64,000 bases of DNA from Tritrichomonas musculus (taxonomy: Eukaryota > Parabasalia > Tritrichomonadida > Tritrichomonadidae). Each line of letters begins with the position of its first letter. Position 1 is the first letter of the stretch. The stretch lies in NCBI GenBank assembly GCA_039105265.1, contig JAPFFF010000008.1:3658001-3722000 (forward strand). Direction: 5' to 3'. The position numbers and the translations under genes are program-made. The notes below the pieces were generated by a model. It did no database searches, was not told where the DNA came from, and saw nothing but the letters and a program-made list of their open reading frames with translations. This document shows, in pieces, positions 41,863-51,413 of the stretch.

Positions 41863-42340
41863 TAGACTTGTTATTCTCCGATTATCGAGATCGATAATTG
41901 ATTGACTTTTTGATATCGATACATAAATATGCACAGATTCTCGAGATCGATTTCAGAGATCGAGAATTTTTTTTCTCAGCTTTTGATATCAGAATTTTCA
42001 ATTAAACTTTTTGATAAATATATGATCATAATTCATTCTCAAATATTTCATAAAAAGAATGTATTTTTTTGATTTTAATCTTAAAATAAACATCAATACA
42101 TTCTATTATTTATTTTTAGATATAATGAAATCACAAATACCAATTATAAAAAAAGATAAATCTGTTTGAGATCTCGAGATCTCGGTAATTGATATCAAGT
42201 TTACGATTATTTTTATATCACATTTCATATCTGATATCTTGATAATCGATAATCTCGATATCAGATTTGTAAACTGATAATCGAGTATCATATGCAAAAA
42301 AGTGACGTTTTTGATATCGATTCTCAAAATAACAAGTCTA
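41863..42340 (-). mobile_element. MITE, TAGACTTGTTATT family, copy 2 (8-bp target duplication)
   Basis: 478 bp, the reverse complement of the element at 30839-31317 with very few differences. It is flanked by a perfect 8-bp repeat AATAATAG (41855-41862 and 42341-42348). Two independent 8-bp duplications fix both the ends and the duplication size. Confidence 0.93.
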
Positions 42341-42348
42341 AATAATAG

Positions 42349-43234
42349 TAAAAAGTAGCAATAATTTAAAACATTATTCAAGTAATTTTGCATGAAAAAA
42401 CAATCACATTATAAAGTTATGAAACATTTAAGTTGGGTTTTGAGGTACTGAGATTTTTTTTCTGATGAGTTCATATTAATCAGGCAAAATCATATGTTTA
42501 TTTTATATTTATATTGGACGATTTTTTTCTTTTTAACCAATTGTATCCATTCAAAAAATATGATTATTATATGATGATGAATTAGTTTTTGTATACAGGC
42601 TTTTGCAAGTTATTGAAAAACGATATTCATGGAAACATATATGTATTAAAAAAAGATAAATAAATAGATGGAAATCAAACCAAACAATTGAACAAAAAAT
42701 AAATTTGAATGTCTATTCAAAAAATTTGTAAAACTTTGAATTTTTTTATAAAAAAATTGCAAGAAAATTTTGTCGTTTATTAATAAAAATGGCCGATATG
42801 CTCAAGATTTAAAGAAATTCTATCAAAAGGGGACAGAAGCCCACAAATGTCTTTTAAATCAAATGTTAAAATTTATTTTGGATGTTATGAACATTAAGAA
42901 AAGTCAATTTTTAGCTTTTGTTTATATTTGGCCCGACCATTTATATTCACAACATATTTGGTTTGATAAATTCTAAGATGACCAAATTAATTTTGAAAAA
43001 TAATCATAATATAATAATTCATTAAAGATAAAAGAATAGTCGCTTATTTATTAATTTCAAAAAGCTTAATTATGTATTAAATCCAAATAATTCTCTATAT
43101 AGAAAATATTTTTATAAATCATAAGGATATATCCATATTATTAATAAAAGTTTTTCCAACTTTTTGAAAAGAATAATTGTCGATTTGTTAAGAATATCGA
43201 AAAGAAGTAAAATTACTTTATTAGAAGTTCTAAT
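42349..43234. other. AT-rich intergenic, no gene recognised
   Basis: A 68-codon frame at 42770-42976 (MSFINKNGRYAQDLKKFY...) shows ordinary amino-acid composition but no family resemblance and no upstream context. I list it here only as a possible relic. Confidence 0.35.
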
Positions 43235-44406
43235 AGAACGTAGGAAACTATGGCGGTTAAATACGTTAAAACAAAAAACACTCTTTTTAGGTGAATATAT
43301 AAAGATTTGAAAAACAATTTCACTTGTATATTAATAAGTATCTTTATAAGTAAATTATTAATTAAAAGAATTTAAATTAATTACATCACGTATCATTTTA
43401 AAGACGAAATATTAAATGAAAAGTTTACATGAAAATTCAATGCCTATCGTCAAAAAAGCATTGAAAAATAAAATAAAAAAATGAACAAAATGAAGGATTA
43501 AAACATTTTACTATCTGAATATTTTCAATTATCATTTTATTGAAAATATATTTATATAATAATGTTTCCTTTTAATGCGTAGCAATTCCCAATATTCTTA
43601 TTTTAGTAGTTATTTCAATTTTTTTATCACAATATTTGATAGGCCAAAATGGTATAAACAAAAAAACGTATAATTTGAGAGAAGCATTGTAAAATTGACC
43701 ATATCAAAATCTTTAATATATTATATTTATTTCGGTAAGTATTTAAAAAAACTATATTTTAATAAATCATATAAAAATAATACGCATTATTTTACTAAAG
43801 TTTTTAGGTATTGTTTTTTTATCTTAGCAATAAATGAAGATATGATTTTCGATTCATATCATATGCAAATAGGTAAAATTTGGTACGTAAAATAGTCTTT
43901 TAACACGATAAATACGTTAAAAACAAGTAGTAAAAGATGATTGAATAGCTTTTTGAAACTGAATATTTGTTTCATCTTTTGAAGAGCAAAGCTTATAAAA
44001 TAACCAAATATACAAAGATAAGAGCTTGCAAGTTAAATCATACTGCTGTTTGCTCTTTCAAATTTTGAATTTTTCTTGAGTTATTGCATAATCTGGATTG
44101 CATTCATTCATGTTGATTCTTAGCTGTGTAAACTTCTTTAATAATACGCATTTTCATGCATAATTTATCGAATTTCCTTTGTTTTGATGAAAAATATTTT
44201 CATTATTTTCGCATTAAAATTATTATAAACATTTGAATTATTAGTTTTTGGGTTAATTTTGGGATTAAAAATGTTTGATAATATCTCAAAACGTACCGTT
44301 AGAAAAATTAATATTTTATTAAATATAATAATTAAATATACCATTAATAATAAATAAATATTCCATATATGCAAGTAGTCGGAGGTCAAATAGTTTCCTA
44401 CGTTCT
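43235..44406. mobile_element. Inverted-repeat element (AGAACGTAGGAAACTAT)
   Basis: A perfect 17-bp inverted repeat AGAACGTAGGAAACTAT lies at 43235-43251 and, in reverse complement, at 44390-44406. Further out, TTCTAAT and TTAGAACAG partially pair. The 1.17-kb AT-rich interior has no convincing ORF and no target duplication was fixed, so the exact ends may lie a few bases further out. Confidence 0.6.
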
Positions 44407-44813
44407 GTTCTAATTTGCTCATAAAAAGATTTGTTGAGATGGATCACACTATCCAATCAGATTTTAATTGGACATTTTTTCACAAAAAATTCAAAGTTTT
44501 ACAATTTTTTTGAATTTATAATAACGGTTTACTGTCCATCCAAAATAACGAGATGCGCTTCAAAAAGTCAAACTTGGCTAATCACCTCACTTGACAAGGA
44601 AACACAGAATACATCCAACTTTTTCTAATGAAAATAATTTGAAATAAATTACAGTATACAATATATTTGAAATAAAAACTCTTAGTTGAAATTTTTTTTA
44701 TAAAACTTATGCAATGCATAAGTTATACATCATCTAATATCATCATTCTACTTAATAAAAAAGATTAATTCAGTGATGTGATAGTTCACTTTTATGAAAA
44801 ACAATAGATTTTA
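44407..44813. other. Intergenic upstream of fucI
   Basis: No gene is supported. The 65-codon frame at 44431-44628 lacks features. The distal end holds the fucI upstream region. Confidence 0.5.
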
Positions 44814-44828
44814 TAGTTCACTTTTTTT
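44785..44828 (+). promoter_or_regulatory. Initiator-like repeat TAGTTCACTTTT before fucI
   Basis: ATAGTTCACTTTT occurs twice, ending about 48 and 12 bp before the fucI ATG. The proximal TCACTTTT (TCA at 44818-44820) fits the trichomonad initiator pattern TCA(C/T)(T/A)(T/A) and would give a 5' untranslated region of ~20 nt. The duplicated motif is unusual. Promoter function is inferred from Trichomonas vaginalis knowledge. Confidence 0.5.
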
Positions 44829-44839
44829 TTGATTTCAAA

Positions 44840-46615
44840 ATGAAATACAAGATTGGAATTCGCCCAGCAATTGATGGCCGTCGTCGTGGTATTCGTGAAG
44901 ACCTTGAAGAACAAACAATGAAACTCGCTCACTTAGCTGCTGATCTTCTTCACGACAATTTATATTATCCAGACGGAGAACACGTTGAAGTTGTTATTTC
45001 AAACACAACAATTGCTGGAAGCCAAGAATCATACCTTTGTGCTCAACAATTCCAAGAACAAAATGTTGTTGCAACTTTAACAGTTACACCATGCTGGTGC
45101 TATGGAACTGAAACCATGGATCTTGATCCAAAAACAGTTAAAGCTGTTTGGGGATTTAACGGAACAGAAAGGCCAGGCGCTGTTTACCTTGCAGCTGTTA
45201 TGGCTGCCTATGGACAACGTGGACTTCCAGCATTTAGCATCTATGGACATGATGTTCAAGATATGAATGATAACACAATCCCAGAAGATGTAAAAGAAAA
45301 ACTTTTAAGATTTGGAAGATGCGCAATGGCTGTTGGAGCTATGAAGAACCGTTGCTACCTTAACATTGGTGGTGTTACAATGGGTATTGCTGGCTCATGT
45401 GTTGATGCAGGATTTATGCAAAAGTATCTTGGAATCAGAACTGAGTGGGTTGATATGACAGAAATTCTTCGTCGTATCAAAGAAGAAATTTATGATCATG
45501 AAGAATATGAAGTTGCTCGAAAATGGGTCCGTGAGCATATCAAGGAAGGCGAAGATGTTAATAAGACTGAAGCAATTCATGCAAAACCACTCTCTGACGA
45601 AGAAAAGGACAAGAATTGGGACTTCATTGTTAAAATGACTTTAATCTGCATGGATCTTATCCGTCCAAATCCAAAAGTTGCTGCATTAGGCCATGTTGAA
45701 GAATCACTTGGACACAACGCCATCATGGCAGGTTTCCAAGGACAACGTAACTGGACTGATTGGCTTCCAAACGGTGACTTCACCGAATCAATTTTGAACA
45801 CTACATTCAATTGGAGAGGAAAGAAGCAACCAATGGTCTTTGCAACTGAAAACGATACACTTAACTGCACAGCAATGCTTTTCGGAAATCTTATCACACA
45901 TGGTGCTGCAGTTTTCTGCGATGTTCGTACATATTGGTCACCAACTGCTGTTGAACGTGTTACAGGATGGAAACCACAAGGAAAGGCTGAAAACGGTTTC
46001 ATCCATCTTATCAACTCAGGAGCTGCTGCTCTTGATGGCTCAGGAAAAGCTGTCGATGACAAAGGAAATCACTGCATGAAACAATGGTGGGATATGACAG
46101 AGAAAGATATCGATGCTTGCTTAAAGGCAACTGACTGGCCATGCGCAAACCGTGACTACTTCCGTGGTGGTGGTTTCAGCTCACACTTCTACACAAGCGA
46201 TGAAATGCCAATTACAATGATCCGTGTCAATATCATTGATGGACTTGGCCCAGTTCTTCAACTTGCTGAAGGATGGACCGTCAAGATCCCAGATGAAGTT
46301 CACCATAAGATTGATGTCAGAACAGACAGAACATGGCCAACAACTTACTTCACACCACGCTTAACCGGAAAAGGGGCATTCAAAGACGTTTACAGCGTCA
46401 TGGCAAACTGGGGCGCAAACCACTGTGGATTTGTTAACGGACATGTTGGACAAGATATCATTACCCTTTGCTCTATGCTCAGAATTCCAGTTAACATGCA
46501 TAATGTTGATGATGATTTAATATTCCGTCCACATTGCTGGTCTGCATTCGGTACAAAAGACCTTGAGTCTGCAGATTACCGTGCTTGCCAGACATACGGA
46601 CCACTTTACAAGTAA
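44840..46615 (+). CDS. fucI: L-fucose isomerase
   Basis: 591 residues, the same length as the E. coli enzyme. It converts L-fucose to L-fuculose (and D-arabinose to D-ribulose) using a divalent metal ion. The three metal ligands known from the E. coli structure fall at identical numbers: Glu337 in VFATENDTLN, Asp361 in FCDVRTYWSP and His528 in WGANHCGFVNGH. Start RPAIDGRRRGIREDLEEQTM is the conserved opening. Its G+C and codon use (many GGA, CCA, ACA) are richer than the surrounding DNA but similar to the other housekeeping genes downstream. There is no signal or organelle peptide, so it is probably cytosolic. The gene is bacterial-type and probably came by lateral transfer long ago. No fuculokinase or aldolase is adjacent. 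Confidence 0.97.
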   Translation: MKYKIGIRPAIDGRRRGIREDLEEQTMKLAHLAADLLHDNLYYPDGEHVEVVISNTTIAGSQESYLCAQQFQEQNVVATLTVTPCWCYGTETMDLDPKTVKAVWGFNGTERPGAVYLAAVMAAYGQRGLPAFSIYGHDVQDMNDNTIPEDVKEKLLRFGRCAMAVGAMKNRCYLNIGGVTMGIAGSCVDAGFMQKYLGIRTEWVDMTEILRRIKEEIYDHEEYEVARKWVREHIKEGEDVNKTEAIHAKPLSDEEKDKNWDFIVKMTLICMDLIRPNPKVAALGHVEESLGHNAIMAGFQGQRNWTDWLPNGDFTESILNTTFNWRGKKQPMVFATENDTLNCTAMLFGNLITHGAAVFCDVRTYWSPTAVERVTGWKPQGKAENGFIHLINSGAAALDGSGKAVDDKGNHCMKQWWDMTEKDIDACLKATDWPCANRDYFRGGGFSSHFYTSDEMPITMIRVNIIDGLGPVLQLAEGWTVKIPDEVHHKIDVRTDRTWPTTYFTPRLTGKGAFKDVYSVMANWGANHCGFVNGHVGQDIITLCSMLRIPVNMHNVDDDLIFRPHCWSAFGTKDLESADYRACQTYGPLYK

Positions 46616-46755
46616 ATTTTTTTAAGTTCGTTAATTATGTTTTTTTTAATTGTTTATTGTTTTTTTTTTTTTTTTAATAATCAAATGAAAAATGTTGATT
46701 TGCTTTAACACAATTATTATAGGTAATTTATTAAAATAATATATAAAAATTATAT

Positions 46756-47364
46756 TTAGACAGTTGTTTGAGAATCTTGTGGTTGATTCATTGTATTTTG
46801 AGCCAAAAAAGGCAAAACACGATTTGCAAGGAGACTGCTTGCGCTATGTTGCACATCACTTTTTATTGACTTATCACATTTCATAAATCCCCAAGTATTT
46901 GTGATTGCAAGAGCAAATGCGATTGACGACACAAAAAGCCATCCAAGATTTAACTTAATAAGAGAGAAAAAAGAAAACAAAAACCAAATTGCTGTCGATG
47001 AATAAAGAATTAGCCAAAAGGTTTTCCTTTGCGCTTCTCGCTCTGGAGGAAGATTAGGAGTATATTCAAAACGCCATGTGCTTTCTCCTAATTCGTTAAC
47101 CATACTTGACCAACGCATTCCAAGGATAAGGCGCCCAGCGACATTCTTTGTAAACCAAAAATCGATCGCAGATGAAACTATTGTAAAAACCCATTGAAAA
47201 ATAGTCCAAGGACAAATTATCCATATAAATAAATATATAAATAAGGGGGCAGCTTTAAAAGCGATAAAAAATGTGAAAATTGTACCAGTTGGTTTAGCGA
47301 TTGTATTTGAAGGAGGGGGTGGAGGGGATGAATCAGCATATTGATCAGATTGAATGAAATCCAT
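46756..47364 (-). CDS. TVP23 family Golgi membrane protein
   Basis: 202 residues. It contains four hydrophobic segments (~30-50, ~53-70, ~118-135, ~140-158) and the hallmark TVP23/FAM18 block KNVAGRLILGMRWSSMVNEL followed by STWRFEYTPNL, then FWLILY and FSLIKLNLGWLFVSS. In yeast the protein sits in the late Golgi with Yip4/Yip5 and affects membrane trafficking. It diverges from the MPDU1-like gene with only 48 bp between start codons, so the two share one very small promoter interval; TCACATTT lies 23-25 bp before this ATG on its strand. Confidence 0.92.
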   Translation of the reverse strand: MDFIQSDQYADSSPPPPPSNTIAKPTGTIFTFFIAFKAAPLFIYLFIWIICPWTIFQWVFTIVSSAIDFWFTKNVAGRLILGMRWSSMVNELGESTWRFEYTPNLPPEREAQRKTFWLILYSSTAIWFLFSFFSLIKLNLGWLFVSSIAFALAITNTWGFMKCDKSIKSDVQHSASSLLANRVLPFLAQNTMNQPQDSQTTV

Positions 47365-47412
47365 TAGAAAAATCTGGAGAGAAATGTGATATAAAAAATA
47401 TTTTAATATATA

Positions 47413-48147
47413 ATGAAATATCTTGCTTATGCATGCAGGCCTTTTGTTAATGAAAAATGCTGCAATGTAATTTTTATGGATTGGAATCTCAGGGACAAAG
47501 AATGCATTTCTTTGTTTATGAGTAAAGCTATTGGATATGGATTAATCGCATTTTCTTCAATCCTTAAGCTTCCTCAGCTTTTTGTTATAATACGCCATAA
47601 AAGTGGATATGGATTAAGTATTACCTCTCTTTTTATGGAAATTGTAGCAAATGTTCTTGCTTATAGCTACCATCGACAGAAGGGATTTCCATTTTCAACC
47701 TTTGGAGAAACACTTCTTATTATGATTCAGAACATTTTCATTGCTTTTTTTGTTACGCATTATTCACCTAATTATAATTTATTTTTATGGAACCTTTTTA
47801 TTTTATCAAATTCTTGCCTTGTTTTTGCAGTAGAAAGGGGAATTGTAAGCGATAATGTAATGGCTACTCTTTGGGCAATTTGCCTTCCATTGTCTATCGC
47901 TTATAAAATTCCTCAGATCTTGCACACATACCGTGCAAAGTGCAAAGGTGAATTATCACCGTTAAGTTGCTTCCTCACCTTGATGGGATCATGCGGAAGG
48001 GTTTTTACCACAATTCGCGAAGTTCATGATTATTCAGTTTTACTCATGTATATTCTGAACGTTTTGTTGAATGGAACTATTTGGATCCAAAGTTTGGTTT
48101 ATCCAAAAGAGCCCGCTGCTTTTGAAAAGTCGAGGTCAAAAAGATAA
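47413..48147 (+). CDS. MPDU1-like PQ-loop protein
   Basis: 244 residues with about seven membrane segments. The first PQ-loop reads SILKLPQLFVIIRHKSGYGLSITS, the second AYKIPQILHTYRAKCKGELS, and between them FPFSTFGETLLIMIQN is diagnostic of MPDU1 (Lec35), the factor needed to use dolichol-phosphate-mannose and -glucose in the ER lumen. The N-terminal CCNVIFMDWNLRDKECISLF also matches the MPDU1 lead-in, supporting the chosen start. Trichomonads are reported to lack the luminal mannose- and glucose-adding steps of N-glycan precursor synthesis, so its substrate here is an open question. Confidence 0.88.
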   Translation: MKYLAYACRPFVNEKCCNVIFMDWNLRDKECISLFMSKAIGYGLIAFSSILKLPQLFVIIRHKSGYGLSITSLFMEIVANVLAYSYHRQKGFPFSTFGETLLIMIQNIFIAFFVTHYSPNYNLFLWNLFILSNSCLVFAVERGIVSDNVMATLWAICLPLSIAYKIPQILHTYRAKCKGELSPLSCFLTLMGSCGRVFTTIREVHDYSVLLMYILNVLLNGTIWIQSLVYPKEPAAFEKSRSKR

Positions 48148-48615
48148 AAACTTAATTTTGAAATATTTATTTATCAATTTGTTAAAGTCCGTTAAAATTA
48201 TAACAAACAAATGCTTATTAACAAGTGCTTTTTAATGACTTTTGACGACCGAAAACAACAAAACACAACAACAACAACAACAACAAAAAAAAAAAAAAAA
48301 AAAGGAAGCAAATTGCGGAATCCGCAATGCGGATACATAATTCATTTATTAATTTACACTAATGCTCTATTTATGCTTAGCTTTTCACCCTTTTTTTTGA
48401 AATTTATTTCTTTTTGTAAATAATATATATATCTACATTTATTTTTCTTTCTTTGAATAATTTTCTTATACTTGATAACAACTAGTAATGATTTTTTTAC
48501 ATGTTACTAATTTAAATGTTCAAATATGAATTTGGAATATTCAATAATGACGAAAGACCATTTTTTTAATATATATAAACACAATATTCCGAATTATAAA
48601 TCTGGGTTGTAAAAT
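48148..48615. other. Intergenic with (AAC)n/A-run microsatellite
   Basis: ACAACAACA repeats run into an A-run at ~48263-48303, followed by a small inverted repeat, TTGCGGAATCCGCAA, at 48313-48327. No gene is supported; the 70-codon frame spanning it is low-complexity. Confidence 0.5.
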
Positions 48616-49773
48616 CTATTTTTTCATTTCATTTTTTTGGTTTTTATGATTTTCATTTTGAAATTCATATAAATTGTTACTTGCAGAGCCAGTGAGCAAA
48701 TTTGTTAGATCTTGATTTAGGTCTGTATCAGAGTCTGTTGGTTGCCATTCAGGTTGCATTTCAAAAATGCTAAATTTGGTCGAAAATTGATGCCTTTTTG
48801 GATTTTGATCAAAAACATTCTTCGTTTGTATAGTATATTTTGAAGCAAGAGCAAAATTAACAAATGCCTCAACATTCTCCTCATATTTATTATTTTCATT
48901 AAAATTGCTAGAGATTTGGTTATCGTTTTGATTTCCTGTAAGAGTTAGGCGACTACTAACCTGTTCCTCATCATCAGATGAAAAAGAAATCAAGTCTGCA
49001 TTATCAGGTTCAGAGGGTTTGTAATCACCAACTGAATTCGATTGAATTACCATATTTCGATCTTCCGGCGATCGCCATCCATGCTCTCTAGCAATTTTTT
49101 GCCATATTTCTTGAGCTTTTTCAGGTGGAACCCAACCATTTTCAATTGCATCAGTTTCCCAAAAATCAGGGGATGGTTCTGAAGGCAATCTCTGAAGTTG
49201 TTGAATTGATGTTTCTATAAAATCTATAGATGGCTCAATGGCTTGCCTGGAATCTAGAGAGCCAAAAGCACAAGTAATATTCATATATCCACCAATTTTT
49301 GGAGAAGAAAGCAATTTTAATGGAATATCTTGATGATTTACCAGATATACAATAGAACGACCATTCGAGAGACCAGATTTAGATTTGATTGGAGGGACAA
49401 CTGCTGTTCCAACGCTCACTTTGCGATCAGAATCGTTAGTATATATAGTGATTTTTGGAGAAAATAATTCAGGACTATCAATAACATTGGATCCTGTTAA
49501 ATCTATAAAAAATGCAAATTGAAAATCAGCTTGAGAATGATGACATAAAACAGGCGAAGATGATAATTCTGCAAAATTTGAATGAATTTTAACCGACGCA
49601 CTAATGAAATGAGATGTTAGTTGATGAAGTTGTTTTGCATTTTTAAGAACAAAAAAAAAATGCGTAAACTTTGGAGTAGCGGATAAGGATTTTGGAGATT
49701 TTCGCTTCATCGGAGCTGATGAACTAGGCTGATGTGTCTTCGAAGACGATCCTCCTACTTTTGTTGATCTCAT
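48616..49773 (-). CDS. Unrecognised 385-residue protein, beta-rich N-terminal domain
   Basis: A basic Ser/Lys/Pro leader (~1-35) precedes a domain of ~150 residues with alternating hydrophobic strands (FFIDLTGSNVIDSPELFSPK, ITIYTNDSDRKVSVGTAVVP, GYMNITCAFGSL) that looks like a C2 or similar beta-sandwich, then a helical region (WVPPEKAQEIWQKIAREHGW) and an acidic disordered tail (DLISFSSDDEEQ). I cannot name a family. It converges with the MPDU1-like gene. Confident as a gene by length, codon use and position in a compact gene block. Confidence 0.75.
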   Translation of the reverse strand: MRSTKVGGSSSKTHQPSSSAPMKRKSPKSLSATPKFTHFFFVLKNAKQLHQLTSHFISASVKIHSNFAELSSSPVLCHHSQADFQFAFFIDLTGSNVIDSPELFSPKITIYTNDSDRKVSVGTAVVPPIKSKSGLSNGRSIVYLVNHQDIPLKLLSSPKIGGYMNITCAFGSLDSRQAIEPSIDFIETSIQQLQRLPSEPSPDFWETDAIENGWVPPEKAQEIWQKIAREHGWRSPEDRNMVIQSNSVGDYKPSEPDNADLISFSSDDEEQVSSRLTLTGNQNDNQISSNFNENNKYEENVEAFVNFALASKYTIQTKNVFDQNPKRHQFSTKFSIFEMQPEWQPTDSDTDLNQDLTNLLTGSASNNLYEFQNENHKNQKNEMKK

Positions 49774-50016
49774 TTCCTAAACAATTAAACGTAAAAGATA
49801 AATCATTGAATTTTAAAATTTTGAAAATTTATGAATTTTTTTTACTTTTTTGGACTTTGGTTTATGAATATGAATGAATTTTCTTTATTAGAAGGCTTAA
49901 AAAATAATTTTGTTGAATTCTTATATAAAGGAATATTAAAATCGTTCTTTTTCTTTTTATTCTCTTTTTTGACACATTCAAGGTCATTTTAAATAACCTT
50001 TTCAAATCAACAATAA

Positions 50017-50940
50017 ATGATTTTTATTATTTCTTGCTTATTTACAATTTATTTTGAAGAATCATTTGATTCACTCAACATCTCACAATGGAAAACCGAA
50101 AAATCAGATAATTTTACAATTTCAGAATGCTCAGCCTCACATCCTGATTTAGTTCACAATTGTTTATATCTTTCGAATCCAAATGATAAATTAACCATAA
50201 AGTCACAACTCACGAAACCAATCAAGAAACACCCGCTTTTAATATATTTCACAACCCGATCAACTTTGCCAACGTCTGGTTCCAAAATATCATTAACTTT
50301 TGGCTCAAATTCTCAAAAAGCTTTTTCTATTGGATATAATTTTAATAGATATCCAGAATATTTCCTAAATGATGCTGATGGTAAAAATTTATGCAATGGA
50401 TCAATACAACATGATCCTTTTGTTTCTCATTCAATTACAATGATTTTTAGAGACAGCAAATCTTATGAACTATATGCTGATGGAATGATCTTTGGAAACG
50501 GAAATTTAGTAAATCAATTCCCAATTTCTGATATTGAACTCAATATTGAAACTAAAAACAATACAGTCCAATTTGGTAATTTGCTAATTACTAGCGATGT
50601 TAGACAAAAATGGCCTACTCTTATATCTACTCTTCTCCGTTTTCGTGATATTGAACGCCGCTCTTATATTAAGAATATAGTTGATGCATATGAAAACGAA
50701 CTATTCGATGGAACTCCATTTAAAGGCAAACTTGATTTAGAAGAAGAGGAAGGTAAGCTTCTGACCGAAGAAGAGGCAGATCCCAGAAGATTTAACTTTC
50801 CATTCAAAATTAATAACAAAAACGAGGATGAAGACCCTGCTAGGGCTGAATCCAAAAAAGATAAAAATAAAAAACTTGAAAAACTCGAAGAAGATGAAGA
50901 ATACGAAGAGAATGAGGATGCATTTGGCTCAGATTTATAG
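50017..50940 (+). CDS. Secreted or ER-luminal protein with acidic tail, unrecognised
   Basis: 307 residues. A short hydrophobic leader (MIFIISCLFTIYF) suggests a signal peptide, followed by EESFDSLNISQWKTEK, reminiscent of the start of calnexin/calreticulin-like or other concanavalin-type beta-sandwich domains (~15-195; strands such as KISLTFGSNSQKAFSIGYNF). After a basic helical segment (LRFRDIERRSYIKNIVDAYE) it ends in a highly charged Glu/Lys region and GSDL, without a classical KDEL. Three NxS/T sites are visible. TCATTTTA lies 31 bp before the ATG. The calreticulin similarity is suggestive only; the family's P-domain repeats are absent. Confidence 0.7.
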   Translation: MIFIISCLFTIYFEESFDSLNISQWKTEKSDNFTISECSASHPDLVHNCLYLSNPNDKLTIKSQLTKPIKKHPLLIYFTTRSTLPTSGSKISLTFGSNSQKAFSIGYNFNRYPEYFLNDADGKNLCNGSIQHDPFVSHSITMIFRDSKSYELYADGMIFGNGNLVNQFPISDIELNIETKNNTVQFGNLLITSDVRQKWPTLISTLLRFRDIERRSYIKNIVDAYENELFDGTPFKGKLDLEEEEGKLLTEEEADPRRFNFPFKINNKNEDEDPARAESKKDKNKKLEKLEEDEEYEENEDAFGSDL

Positions 50941-51413
50941 ACATATTTTTATTTTATTTTTAATAAAAAATATAATTTGCTTGATGCAAATATTTTCATT
51001 TTATTACTCCATTCTATTTGATTTTATTTAATTTATTTTTCACAATATTCAGTTACATTTATCACCTGGAACTCACTATACTGCTATTAATTTTACCGAT
51101 TTCAAGAAGAACAGCTTCTATCCTCTTATTATTTATATTCAAAATTTTTTTATGAATAACTTCATTTTCAATAAAAACAAATAAAAATTAATTTTTTATA
51201 AAGAGTTTTAAGAGAGTAAATATATTTAATAATAAATTACAATAAAAAATAATTTCATAAAAAGATATAATGATTGCAGTTATTATGTCCGCATACTTAT
51301 TTTGAGTATTTATTTGGCAAAGAAATAAATTTTGGAAAAACAATTTTTTGAATTGAAAACGATCCAAATTTTCGGTTTCAATCAACCATCATAATTTTTA
51401 TTATTACAAAGAA
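50941..51413. other. Intergenic, no gene recognised
   Basis: AT-rich. The open frame on the minus strand at 51188-51385 lacks features. The last ~60 bp form the DRG1 upstream region and include TCATAATTT about 25 bp before its ATG. Confidence 0.5.

Noticed and set aside
42770..42976. 68-codon frame as a gene
   Set aside because: Composition is acceptable but there is no motif, no partner and no regulatory context; noted only as a possible relic.
44431..44628. 65-codon frame upstream of fucI
   Set aside because: Lies beside a decayed inverted-repeat element and shows no recognisable domain.
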